DNA of 61,329 nt from Bacteroidota bacterium (lineage in GTDB: Bacteria > Bacteroidota > Ignavibacteria > Ignavibacteriales > Ignavibacteriaceae), in NCBI GenBank assembly GCA_022562275.1, contig JADFPP010000009.1, positions 1-61,329 on the forward strand. Reading direction: 5' to 3'. Positions 25,661 through 34,850 of this stretch are shown piece after piece. The notes under the pieces were generated by a model. It ran no database searches and was not told where the DNA came from. It saw only the letters and a list, made by a program, of their open reading frames with translations. Every line of letters starts with the position of its first letter. The first letter of the stretch is position 1. A program made the translations under genes and the position numbers.

Positions 25661-27691
25661 ATGAGAAAAACATTTTTTACTCATTTGTTTTTTTGTTTTC
25701 TGTTAACAGGTTTTGCGATTACCACTACAGCTCAGAAAAAAGGAACGGATATAGTTCCGAATAAAGCAGCTAAAAGTAGTATGGTTGAAACCTGGACACC
25801 AATACAGTATAATTCCGGTGGCGGAACTATATTTATGGATGATATGAATGGTGTTAACGATTTGGCTGGTTTGGCTGCACGCGGTTGGTTTTTTGATGAT
25901 GTTGACGGAGCCGGATTACGTACGACATTTCAGGGTATTGCGAGTGTATTCTTCGCTTACGAAGGTCCTGATACCGGTTATGTTGCACAAAATTTCAATG
26001 GGGCATTTGGTGGAGGATTACTCATCGATCAATGGTTAATTTCACCTGAAGTAACAGTTGAAGCTGGGGATATTCTTCAATTCTGGCATCGTTCACCCGA
26101 TGGAAGTCCCTACCCAGACCCATTAGAAGTATGGGTATCTAATACTGCAGGCACTACTGCTGCGGATTTCGATGTTCAGTTAGATGCATTTCAGGCATCT
26201 ATTACCGGTTGGGCACAATGGGTTGGTTCTTTCCCAAGTGCTGGAACAGTAAGATTTGCTGTTCGTTACTTCACAACCAATGGAGGTCCAAGCGGTGCTG
26301 AATCTAATTATGTTGGTTTGGATTTATTTGAAATTATCCCACCTTGCCTAATAGATCAAGCAACAAACCCAGATCCCTTAGATGGCGCAAAAGGTGTAGA
26401 TGTTAATCTAGCGGCAATTAGCTGGACAAACGGTGCAGGGGCAAATAATGTAGAAGTTTGGTTTGACGGAACCTTGGTTTATGATGGTACTGCTATCTCA
26501 ACATGGCCAATTACTGGTCCTTTAGCTTATTCAACAACATATCCCTGGCAAATTATTGGAAAGAATGATACCTGTAGTGTATCTGGTCCAACCTGGTCAT
26601 TCACAACTGCAGCGGATCCTAATATAGTTTGTATATTTATGGATGACTTTGAAGCCGGATCAGGTAATTGGGATATAACCAACGACGGTGGAACCTGTGT
26701 TTGGGAAGTTTGGGATATAAGCACAAATGGATATACAATGCCTGCGGAAGCAATGCTTAATGTGTTGGCTGCAGATGCTGATGAATGCGGTTCCGGTTCG
26801 ACTACTCTTACAACTGCTGCAATGAGCTTTGGTGTAGATGCAACTGATTGGGAATTTGTATGGATTGAATTTGACAACGATTGGCGAACCATTCAAGCTT
26901 CTGATGAAGCTTATGTTGAGATGAGTATTGACGGCGGCGCAACCTGGACAGTGGTTGTATCCTGGTTAGGTGTTGATCAGCGTAATACTCACGAAGTATG
27001 GGATGTATCACCATCTGCCGGTTTCCAATCAGATGTCAGGTTTAGATTTAGAACTCTTCAACCCGAATGGGACTGGTGGTGGGCAGTAGATAACTTTGCT
27101 ATATACTTTGACGGTTTCGTACCAGTTGAATTAACATCATTTGTGGCTAGTGTTAGTGATGGAAATGTTATTCTTAACTGGAGCACATCCACAGAAACAA
27201 ATAATCAGGGATTTGATGTAGAGAGAAATTCAGGTAACGGATTTCAGAAAATTGGATTTGTTGCCGGATTTGGTACATCAACAGAAAATCATAGCTATTC
27301 TTATGTAGATGGTTCATTACTAGAAGGATCATACGTTTACAGACTAAAACAAATTGACTATGACGGATCATTTGAATATTCAGATGTTGTTGAAGTTATT
27401 TTAACAGTTCCTAAAGTATTTGCATTAGAGCAGAACTATCCGAACCCATTTAACCCAAGTACAAAGATTAAGTTTAACTTAGCTGCTGACAGCAGGGTTA
27501 CCTTAACGGTATTTGATATTTTGGGACAGGAAGTTGCTAATCTTATCGGTGGTAACCTGCTAGCAGGTTCACACGAAATAGACTTCAATGCATCAAACTT
27601 CAATAGTGGTGTTTACTTCTATAGAATTAATGCAACAGGAGTTGATGGAACTAACTTTACATCAGTTAAGAAAATGATCTTAACCAAGTAA
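25661..27691 (+). CDS. T9SS-exported multidomain surface protein
   Basis: 676 aa. Signal peptide 1-24 (FCFLLTGFAITTTAQ). Residues 60-230: jelly-roll of the choice-of-anchor J type (IFMDDMNGVNDLAG, LQFWHRSPDGSPYPDPLEVW). Then a fibronectin-like unit (TNPDPLDGAKGVDVNLAAI, TYPWQIIGKND), a second jelly-roll (CIFMDDFEAGSGNWDITND) and an Fn3-like module (PVELTSFVASVSDGNVILNW). The C-terminal 80 residues are a T9SS type A sorting domain (LEQNYPNPFNPSTKIKF, VFDILGQEVANL, SGVYFYRI, KMILTK). Exported and anchored or released at the surface. No catalytic motif seen. RBS AGGAGG ten bases upstream; own terminator. Confidence 0.85.
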   Translation: MRKTFFTHLFFCFLLTGFAITTTAQKKGTDIVPNKAAKSSMVETWTPIQYNSGGGTIFMDDMNGVNDLAGLAARGWFFDDVDGAGLRTTFQGIASVFFAYEGPDTGYVAQNFNGAFGGGLLIDQWLISPEVTVEAGDILQFWHRSPDGSPYPDPLEVWVSNTAGTTAADFDVQLDAFQASITGWAQWVGSFPSAGTVRFAVRYFTTNGGPSGAESNYVGLDLFEIIPPCLIDQATNPDPLDGAKGVDVNLAAISWTNGAGANNVEVWFDGTLVYDGTAISTWPITGPLAYSTTYPWQIIGKNDTCSVSGPTWSFTTAADPNIVCIFMDDFEAGSGNWDITNDGGTCVWEVWDISTNGYTMPAEAMLNVLAADADECGSGSTTLTTAAMSFGVDATDWEFVWIEFDNDWRTIQASDEAYVEMSIDGGATWTVVVSWLGVDQRNTHEVWDVSPSAGFQSDVRFRFRTLQPEWDWWWAVDNFAIYFDGFVPVELTSFVASVSDGNVILNWSTSTETNNQGFDVERNSGNGFQKIGFVAGFGTSTENHSYSYVDGSLLEGSYVYRLKQIDYDGSFEYSDVVEVILTVPKVFALEQNYPNPFNPSTKIKFNLAADSRVTLTVFDILGQEVANLIGGNLLAGSHEIDFNASNFNSGVYFYRINATGVDGTNFTSVKKMILTK

Positions 27692-27715
27692 ATTATAGTT
27701 GGTTTAGTTTTATAA

Positions 27716-27747
27716 AAACCGACTCTGAATAAGAGTCGGTTTTTTTA
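27716..27747 (+). terminator. Rho-independent terminator
   Basis: ACCGACTCT - GAAT - AAGAGTCGGT stem-loop followed by seven T residues, 25 nt after the stop of the T9SS protein. Confidence 0.92.
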
Positions 27748-27941
27748 TTACTAAAATTACTGAATCCTTGAAATGGAGGATTATTAATCCTATATTTGAG
27801 CAATATTTAGAATGTATGAGCCGTTCAAAAATATTGTTATCTCTTGAGTATTTAGAAATGCGAATATTTCCTCGATAAAATCAAGATCTATTATTTGTAA
27901 TAAATGCTATTTTAATTTTTAGAGTTATTTTAGGAGCACTT

Positions 27942-29723
27942 ATGAAATGTTTTTCTACATTATCTCTTTTACTCTTTTTTATAATTCCGTTTCTTATGCC
28001 GGCACAACAAATTACATTCTCCGATGTTGCTGGTTCAATGGGTATAAATCATCCGATAACATTTATTCGGGGCAGTGTAAGTTTTTGTGATTTCAATGGT
28101 GATGGTAAAGATGATTTATCCTTTAGCAGTATAGAAGGGTTGCCAATGATTATTTATAGAAATGACGATACTGAGTTTATTGATGTAACTTACAATTTAA
28201 GATTGGTTGATTCTTCCCGAACAATGAATTTGCTGTGGAGCGATTATGACAATGACGGTGATAAAGATCTTTTCACAGCAGTAGACTTTGCAAGTAGTTA
28301 TTCCCGCTTATATCGCAATGATGGCTGGGGCGTTTTGGAAGATGTTACTCTGCAGGCAGGATTAACTGATGTACCTGGAAGTTGTAATGCTGCCTGCTGG
28401 GGTGATTTTAATAATGACGGATTGATTGATTTATATGTTACTAATTACAGCGAGTACGACCATAACTATTTGTATATGAATAATGGTGATGGAACATTTA
28501 CTGATGTTACTGAAGATGCTGGTGTTGCTGACACTTCGGGAACTACCGGATATTATAAACTACCATTAGCTGTTGTTTTCTTCGATTATAATAATGATGG
28601 CTGGCAGGATATTTATATTGCCAACGATCATTTTTCAGGAAATACTTTATTTGAAAACAACGGTGATGGAACATTTAAGGATGTAAGCGAGCAGACAAAT
28701 TCTGCATTGCGTGGATTTATGATGGGTATTGCCGTCGGCGATTATGATAATAATGGATTCTTAGATCTTTATTTAAGTAATGATCCTTACGGTAATTATC
28801 TGCTGAAAAATAATGGAGACGGAACATTTACCGAAGTTGCTGCAGATTTAGGTCTATCTGTAAATAAAGCTTGTTGGGGAACAAACTTTTTTGATTACGA
28901 TAATGATATGGATTTGGATTTATATGTTTGTGCTTCCGTTGGTCCATCAAATGGAATAAATGAACTTTTTGAAAATAACGGTGATGGTACTTTTCGGCGA
29001 ATGATAGGTATTGGATTAGACGATGATTATAAAAGTTTTGGAATGAGTATTGGAGATTTTAATAACGATGGATTTTATGATATAGCAGTAAATAATCAGC
29101 AGGTTTCACCAAATCTTTTTATGAACAGCGGTAATAAAAACAATTGGGTCAAATTAAATCTGGTAGGTGTGGAAAGTAACAGGGATGGTATAGGAAGCTG
29201 GATTGAGGTTTACAACAACGGTAATATGTTTATAAGAGAAACACATTGTGGGATCAGTTATATGTCGCAAAATAGCTCATCGCTAATAATTGGTGCCGGG
29301 GAGGAAACTACAATTGATTCAATAATTATTAAATGGGCAGGCAGCGGTAATATAGATATATTAAGGAACGTTGATGTTAATCAAACTATTACTATTGTGG
29401 AAGGATCAACAATTACTGCTGTTGAGTATGAAGAATTTTTACCCGCTGAATTTGTTCTTGAACAAAACTATCCCAACCCATTCAACCCAAGTACAAAGAT
29501 TAAGTTTAGCCTGGCTGCTGACAGTAAGGTTACCTTAAAAGTATTTGGTATCTTGGGACAGGAAGTTGCTAATCTAATCAGTGGTAACCTAACAGCAGGT
29601 TCTCATGAAATTATCTTCATTGCATCAAACATAAATAGTGGTGTTTACTTCTATAGAATAGATGCAACCGGAGTCGATGGAAGTAACTTCTCATCAATAA
29701 AGAAGATGATCTTAATGAAATAA
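27942..29723 (+). CDS. T9SS-exported FG-GAP/VCBS repeat protein with ASPIC/UnbV domain
   Basis: 593 aa. Signal peptide 1-21 (FIIPFLMPAQ). About seven calcium-binding-like repeats of the form DFNGDGKDDL, DYDNDGDKDLF, DFNNDGLIDLYVTN, DYNNDGWQDIYIAND, DYDNNGFLDLYLSND, predicted to form a beta-propeller. The ASPIC/UnbV module follows (NNWVKLNLVGVESNRDGIGS). C-terminal T9SS sorting domain (LEQNYPNPFNPSTKIKF), nearly the same as in the previous protein also at DNA level. Extracellular; ligand unknown. Confidence 0.87.
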   Translation: MKCFSTLSLLLFFIIPFLMPAQQITFSDVAGSMGINHPITFIRGSVSFCDFNGDGKDDLSFSSIEGLPMIIYRNDDTEFIDVTYNLRLVDSSRTMNLLWSDYDNDGDKDLFTAVDFASSYSRLYRNDGWGVLEDVTLQAGLTDVPGSCNAACWGDFNNDGLIDLYVTNYSEYDHNYLYMNNGDGTFTDVTEDAGVADTSGTTGYYKLPLAVVFFDYNNDGWQDIYIANDHFSGNTLFENNGDGTFKDVSEQTNSALRGFMMGIAVGDYDNNGFLDLYLSNDPYGNYLLKNNGDGTFTEVAADLGLSVNKACWGTNFFDYDNDMDLDLYVCASVGPSNGINELFENNGDGTFRRMIGIGLDDDYKSFGMSIGDFNNDGFYDIAVNNQQVSPNLFMNSGNKNNWVKLNLVGVESNRDGIGSWIEVYNNGNMFIRETHCGISYMSQNSSSLIIGAGEETTIDSIIIKWAGSGNIDILRNVDVNQTITIVEGSTITAVEYEEFLPAEFVLEQNYPNPFNPSTKIKFSLAADSKVTLKVFGILGQEVANLISGNLTAGSHEIIFIASNINSGVYFYRIDATGVDGSNFSSIKKMILMK

Positions 29724-29747
29724 GAATGGACTTTCTTTATGCAATTA

Positions 29748-29777
29748 AAGCCGGTCTGGTAATAGACCGGCTTTTTT
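29748..29777 (+). terminator. Rho-independent terminator
   Basis: AGCCGGTCT - GGTAAT - AGACCGGCT stem followed by TTTTT, 25 nt after the FG-GAP protein gene. Confidence 0.92.
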
Positions 29778-29856
29778 AATGGGTTTTTATATGCGTTGTA
29801 AATTCGATTATCAATTCATAATTTTAACACCTTTGTTAAACAAATTATTATGAGAA

Positions 29857-30366
29857 ATGAAAACAATTATTATTACTCTTTCTTTATTTATTCTGCTTTT
29901 TGCTGGATGCTCTGATAAAAAAACAGCTGGTGAATTATTAACCGAAGGCAATAAATTTACAGGCGAAGAAAATTCATCCGAAGCGGTTATATCTTATGAA
30001 ACACTTATAAAAGAATATCCGAATGATAAATTGGCTCCTGAAGCAATTGCCAGATTGGCAGCTATTTATCAAAATAAACTAATAAAAAATATTTCGGAAA
30101 CAGAGTCTCTTAATAAATCCGTTGGATTTTTCAAAAGTATTTATGATAAGTATCCAAACAGTGACCAAGCACCCACAGGCATTTTTATGGCTGGATTTGT
30201 TGAGGCAAATGAATTACACGATTATGATGCAGCAACAATAACTTATAATTCATTCATTAAACTTTTTCCAAACCACGAACTAATAACTTCAGCAAAAGAA
30301 GAGCTCGATAATATGGGATTGACACCTGAAGAGATACTTCAAAAAAATATTGCAAGGCAGCAATAG
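29857..30366 (+). CDS. TPR-like outer-membrane lipoprotein (BamD/YbgF type)
   Basis: 169 aa. Lipoprotein signal with lipobox LLFAGC (C18). Helical repeats EAVISYETLIKEYPNDKLAPEA, SVGFFKSIYDKYPNSDQAP and AATITYNSFIKLFPNHELI match the TPR pattern of BamD/Tol-Pal-system proteins, with three repeats instead of the five of BamD. The stop overlaps the GTG start of the next gene by one base. Probably a scaffold in the envelope; exact complex not inferable. Confidence 0.78.
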   Translation: MKTIIITLSLFILLFAGCSDKKTAGELLTEGNKFTGEENSSEAVISYETLIKEYPNDKLAPEAIARLAAIYQNKLIKNISETESLNKSVGFFKSIYDKYPNSDQAPTGIFMAGFVEANELHDYDAATITYNSFIKLFPNHELITSAKEELDNMGLTPEEILQKNIARQQ

Positions 30367-31274
30367 TGTCTCAAGTAAATCTTGAGTACAAAAACATATT
30401 AGACCCATCAATTATTCCGAAAATAAATTCGCTGGAGCTGAGAGCGAGATTAGTGGTAGAAGGCTTTATGGTTGGGCTCCATAAAAGCCCTTACCATGGC
30501 TTCAGTGTAGAATTCATACAGCATCGCCCATATATGCAAGGGGATAGTCTTAAAAATGTTGATTGGAAAGTATATGGTAAAACCGAAAAATTTTTCATTA
30601 AACAATATGAAGAAGAAACAAATTTAAGAAGTTACATTCTGCTGGATAAAAGCAGATCAATGCTATTTTCTTCGGGTAATAATGTTTCTAAACTTGATTA
30701 TGCTGTTACTTTAGTTGCTGCCCTCAGTTATTTAATGATGAAACAGCAGGATGCAGTGGGACTTACTTTGTACTCTGATAAAATAGATCTGTACTTACCT
30801 CCAAAGGCAACCAGAGCTTATTTACAGGAAATTTTAAAAAATCTTGCTAATATCAAAGCCTCTGAAAAAACAAATACTGCCGAATGCCTTGGCACAGTTG
30901 CTGAAAAGATTAATCGAAAAGGATTAGTTATAATTATTTCAGATTTTCTTGATGATGTTGATTCAATAGTACAATCAGTAAAGCATTTCAGATATAAAAA
31001 AAATGATGTAATAGTTTTTCAAATATTAGACCCGATTGAAAGAAGTTTTGCTTTTGGAAAAGAAGCAATTTTTAAAGATATGGAAACGGAAGAAGAGTTA
31101 ACTACGCAGCCATATCAAATTCTTAAGGCATATAAGCAGGCTATGGATGAGTTTATTGGTAAGATTAAAAAGGAATGTCTTAATTCTAATATCGATTATT
31201 ATTTAGTAGATACATCAACACCTTTTGATAAAGTCTTACTTAGTTATATTCAAAAAAGATCAAAACTTTATTGA
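30366..31274 (+). CDS. DUF58 (von Willebrand A-like) protein
   Basis: 302 aa, GTG start at the stop of the lipoprotein gene. DUF58 core GDSLKNVDWKVYGKTEKFFIKQYEEE followed by a vWA-like fold with YILLDKSRSMLFSSG (MIDAS-like D-x-S-x-S), a conserved Thr region and VIIISDFLDDVDSI. Usually encoded beside MoxR ATPases in putative chaperone systems; no MoxR gene is in view here, so the partner must lie elsewhere or be absent. Confidence 0.83.
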   Translation: MSQVNLEYKNILDPSIIPKINSLELRARLVVEGFMVGLHKSPYHGFSVEFIQHRPYMQGDSLKNVDWKVYGKTEKFFIKQYEEETNLRSYILLDKSRSMLFSSGNNVSKLDYAVTLVAALSYLMMKQQDAVGLTLYSDKIDLYLPPKATRAYLQEILKNLANIKASEKTNTAECLGTVAEKINRKGLVIIISDFLDDVDSIVQSVKHFRYKKNDVIVFQILDPIERSFAFGKEAIFKDMETEEELTTQPYQILKAYKQAMDEFIGKIKKECLNSNIDYYLVDTSTPFDKVLLSYIQKRSKLY

Positions 31275-31277
31275 GTG

Positions 31278-32630
31278 TTAATTCATCTCTAAAATTTCTG
31301 AAAGATAACTGTTAGCTTGCTTCTCAGCTTCTTCAGCGGATTTTGCTTCCGTAATTATTCTTATTATTGGTTCTGTGTTTGATTTTCTTAAATGTACCCA
31401 ATTATCATTAAAATCTATTCTTAACCCGTCATCCGTATTTATTTTTTCCGATGAATATTTACTTATCATTTTATTAATTATAGTATCCGGATCAAGATTC
31501 CCTATATTTACCTTCTTTTTGCAAATAGAATATTGTGGAAGATTATCTTTTAACTGAGTCATAGGTCTTCCGAACTCAACAAGATGTTGAAGCGTGATTC
31601 CAATTCCTGCCAAAGCGTCTCTTCCATAATGCAATGCCGGGTATATCACACCGCCGCTGCCTTCACCACCAATTATAGCTTCTACTTCTTTCATTTTTTT
31701 TACAACATTTGCTTCACCTACAGATGAACGGAATATTTTACATCCATATTCTTTTGCAACATCATCAACTGCGCGTGTTGTTGATAAATTTACCACTACA
31801 TTCCCTTTTTCTTTTGATAAAATAAATTTTACTACCTGGGTAATTGTGTTTTCTTCTCCGAATGCTTCACCCTTATCTGTTATTAACACTAATCTATCAA
31901 CATCAGGATCAACAACAATTCCCAGATCTACTTGTGATTCTTTTACTGCCTTCATTGTATTTATAAGATTTTCCGGTATTGGTTCAGGAAGGCGCGGGAA
32001 AATTCCTGTTTTTTCGCAATCCAATTCAAATACTTCGCAGCCAAATTCCTTTAACAATTGGGGAATAACGTAAGCACCGGCACCATTAACACAATCGGCA
32101 AGAACTTTAAACTTTCTATTACGAATTGCCTGGAGATCAATATATTTCATTCTCAACACTGCGTTCATATGATTTTGAATACCTTCGGTGTATAAAGAAG
32201 TGGTGCCGACATTTTTCCAATGGCTATAATTATTTTCAGATTCATCTATATTGCCTAACATTATTTTATTTTCATCCGGTGTCATAAATTGTCCTGTTGA
32301 ATTTAACAGTTTTAAAGCATTCCATTCATTAGGGTTATGACTTGCGGAAATAGCGATGCCTCCTTCTGCATTTAACTGTGTTACAGTATACTGAACTGTA
32401 GGTGTTGGGCAAATTCCTATATTGACTACATCCAATCCTTTTGCTAAAAGTGTTCCTGTTACCAATTGATCAAGCATTTCACCGGTAATTCTCGCATCTC
32501 GTCCTATAACAATTTTTCCTTTACCAATAAAATCGGCATAAGCGCTTGTATATTTTATAATTGTATTTGGGTCAAGACCATCACCAACAATTCCTCTTAT
32601 ACCCGAAATACTTACCATCAATGTGCCCAT
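31278..32630 (-). CDS. glmM: Phosphoglucosamine mutase-type alpha-D-phosphohexomutase
   Basis: 450 aa. Active serine in GIAISASHNPNEWNALKLL, Mg loop VVDPDVDRLVL, sugar-binding GGEGSGGVIYPALHYGRDAL and phosphate-binding KSNTEPIIRII. GlmM makes glucosamine-1-phosphate for peptidoglycan; this group also includes phosphomannomutases, so the symbol is likely rather than certain. Start set by GGAGGA six bases before the ATG. Convergent with the DUF58 gene with three bases between them. Confidence 0.8.
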   Translation of the reverse strand: MGTLMVSISGIRGIVGDGLDPNTIIKYTSAYADFIGKGKIVIGRDARITGEMLDQLVTGTLLAKGLDVVNIGICPTPTVQYTVTQLNAEGGIAISASHNPNEWNALKLLNSTGQFMTPDENKIMLGNIDESENNYSHWKNVGTTSLYTEGIQNHMNAVLRMKYIDLQAIRNRKFKVLADCVNGAGAYVIPQLLKEFGCEVFELDCEKTGIFPRLPEPIPENLINTMKAVKESQVDLGIVVDPDVDRLVLITDKGEAFGEENTITQVVKFILSKEKGNVVVNLSTTRAVDDVAKEYGCKIFRSSVGEANVVKKMKEVEAIIGGEGSGGVIYPALHYGRDALAGIGITLQHLVEFGRPMTQLKDNLPQYSICKKKVNIGNLDPDTIINKMISKYSSEKINTDDGLRIDFNDNWVHLRKSNTEPIIRIITEAKSAEEAEKQANSYLSEILEMN

Positions 32631-32738
32631 TCTTCCTCCGGTGTAATAAATAATCTATTAGATAAATGAACCGAAATATATAACAAAAATATTTATCTTA
32701 CTCTTTAAACATTTTTCAAATACTAAAAATTAATCTGG

Positions 32739-33449
32739 ATGCAAAGAATAATACAAGAAATTGATAGTCTATTGATTGAATATTTTGGTGTTCCGATGAG
32801 AAATAAAAAGAAGCCCAATTCTGTTGACATGCTAATTGGAACAATCCTATCTCAAAATACTAATGATAAAAACTCGTACCGGGCTTATAAAAATCTAAAA
32901 GAAAAATTCAAAACCTGGGAAGAAGTAACGGAACAAACTCAATCAAAAATTGAACGAATAATAAAAGTTGCAGGTTTGGCTAAACAAAAATCAAAAGCAA
33001 TTACATCTATATTAAAGGAGTTGAAGAAAAGAAATAAAAAGATAAATCTAAATTTTTTAAATAAACTTTGTGATGAAGAAATCATTTCTGAACTTATTAA
33101 ATTTATTGGAGTTGGAGTGAAAACGGCGAGTTGTGTCCTTCTGTTTTCAATGAACAGAAATATTTGCCCGGTCGATACACATGTTCATCGAACACTTAAC
33201 AGAATTGGATTAGTGAATACAAATTCACCGGAAAAAACTTTCTATAAAATTAATGGAAATATCCCTAATGGCGCTGCCCATTCCTTCCATACAAATTTAA
33301 TCAGGTTGGGCAGAGAAATTTGTAAACCATCAAAACCAAAATGTACTATCTGTCCTCTAATTAAAAAATGCCGTTATAAATTTAAAAATTTTGAATTACA
33401 CGCTGTGCACAAAAAGAATGATTTTATGTTGTTAGACAATATTAGTTGA
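32739..33449 (+). CDS. nth: Endonuclease III
   Basis: 236 aa. Helix-hairpin-helix with catalytic lysine in FIGVGVKTASCVLLF, catalytic aspartate in CPVDTHVHRTLNRIGL, and 4Fe-4S ligands C-x6-C-x2-C-x5-C (REICKPSKPKCTICPLIKKC). Excises oxidised pyrimidines and nicks the abasic site. Divergent from glmM across 108 bp. The HhH reads IGVGVKTA instead of the common PGVGRKTA, a mild change. Confidence 0.9.
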   Translation: MQRIIQEIDSLLIEYFGVPMRNKKKPNSVDMLIGTILSQNTNDKNSYRAYKNLKEKFKTWEEVTEQTQSKIERIIKVAGLAKQKSKAITSILKELKKRNKKINLNFLNKLCDEEIISELIKFIGVGVKTASCVLLFSMNRNICPVDTHVHRTLNRIGLVNTNSPEKTFYKINGNIPNGAAHSFHTNLIRLGREICKPSKPKCTICPLIKKCRYKFKNFELHAVHKKNDFMLLDNIS

Positions 33450-33597
33450 AAATCATAACTTATTATTCCACAAAGAATAAAATTAATCAATTAATTGGAT
33501 TTCGGTTATTTGCTATTTTTATTTATTTTATATACATACATTTTATCTTAAATTTTATATCAAACACTTTCATTAATAATTTTTAGGGAGCATTTAA

Positions 33598-34716
33598 ATG
33601 TCTGATAAATTAGGAATTCTTGGTTACGATTATGTTGAATTTTATGTTGGCTCTGCAAAAATGCTGGCTTACTGGCATGCAAAAGCATTGGGAATGAAAG
33701 TAGTCGGATATCTTGGTTCTGAAACGGGTGTGAAAGATAAATCCTCGTATTATTTAGAAAAAAATAATTTCAGAGTTGTAATTACTACAGCATTAGACCC
33801 GGTAAATTATGAGATAACGTCTTTCGTAACTAAGCACGGGGATGGTGTTAAGAGATGGGCACTGAAAGTTAAAGACGTAAAAACTGCATTTGAAATTTCA
33901 GTACAAAACGGTGCTATTCCTGAAAGAAGTCCCCGGCTTTTTGAAGATGATAAAGGTTCAATTGAAGAAGCTGCTATTAAACTTTATGATGATGCAGAAA
34001 TTGTTTTCGTTAACAGGGATAAATATAATGGAATATTTAAACCGGGTTTCGGAAATCCGGTTCAGCGTCTGGAAATAGCAGCCGAAGAAACTGGATTGGC
34101 GGCAATAGACCATATTGTAGGAAATGTAAGAATTAACGAAATGAATTTATGGGCAAACTATTTAAACAAAAGTTTAAACTTTGAAACTTTCATTGATTTT
34201 GGACCAGGCGATATCTCCACCAAATATTCTGCATTACTTTCAAAGGTTGTTCGTTCTAAAGAAGGTGCCGCAGTTAAAAATCCTATTAACGAACCCTTTG
34301 AAGGAATAAAAAAATCTCAGATAGAAGAATTTATTGATGTGTATAATGGGTCAGGTATTCAGCATATTGCTGTTTCTACTCCGGACATAATTAAAACTAT
34401 AGCAGCCTTGAGAGCGAACGGTGTTGAGTTTTTATCTGTGCCGGAATCTTATTATGATGCGTTAAAAGAAAGAGGACTTGAAGTTACCGAAGATATTGGC
34501 CAATTAAAGAAATATGGAATTTTATGCGATACCGAAGGTGACGGTTATTTATTACAACTATTTACAAAACCAATTGGTGATAGACCTAGTTTTTTCTATG
34601 AATTCATTCAGCGAAGAAAAGGAGCTCAGGGATTCGGTCAGGGAAATTTCCAGGCATTATTTGAATCGATAGAAAAAGATCAGGAATTGAGAGGATCACT
34701 TGATAGGGAAAAATAA
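33598..34716 (+). CDS. hpd: 4-hydroxyphenylpyruvate dioxygenase
   Basis: 372 aa, two vicinal-oxygen-chelate domains. Iron ligands: His in AAIDHIVGNV, His in SGIQHIAVSTPD and Glu in FFYEFIQRRKG; the closing GDGYLLQLFTKPIGDRPSFF is typical. Converts 4-hydroxyphenylpyruvate to homogentisate. First gene of a five-gene tyrosine breakdown operon with AGGGAGC upstream. 134 bp separate it from hmgA, and this gap holds a perfect inverted repeat. Confidence 0.94.
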   Translation: MSDKLGILGYDYVEFYVGSAKMLAYWHAKALGMKVVGYLGSETGVKDKSSYYLEKNNFRVVITTALDPVNYEITSFVTKHGDGVKRWALKVKDVKTAFEISVQNGAIPERSPRLFEDDKGSIEEAAIKLYDDAEIVFVNRDKYNGIFKPGFGNPVQRLEIAAEETGLAAIDHIVGNVRINEMNLWANYLNKSLNFETFIDFGPGDISTKYSALLSKVVRSKEGAAVKNPINEPFEGIKKSQIEEFIDVYNGSGIQHIAVSTPDIIKTIAALRANGVEFLSVPESYYDALKERGLEVTEDIGQLKKYGILCDTEGDGYLLQLFTKPIGDRPSFFYEFIQRRKGAQGFGQGNFQALFESIEKDQELRGSLDREK

Positions 34717-34749
34717 ATTAAACATCATACATTTATACAAACATTCATC

Positions 34750-34804
34750 CATGCAACCATGCAAAAGGGGAGATTTCATCAGAGCATGTATGCATGGTTG
34801 CATG
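34750..34804. promoter_or_regulatory. Perfect 13-bp inverted repeat between hpd and hmgA
   Basis: CATGCAACCATGC (34750-34762) and GCATGGTTGCATG (34792-34804) with a 29-bp spacer. No T-run follows, so it is not a simple terminator. It ends 47 bp before the hmgA start. Could be a regulator site or an RNA stem that processes or attenuates the message. Confidence 0.6.
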
Positions 34805-34850
34805 AAAAGATCTAAAAAATTGACAAACAAAAATTTTTTTGGAGGAAAAG

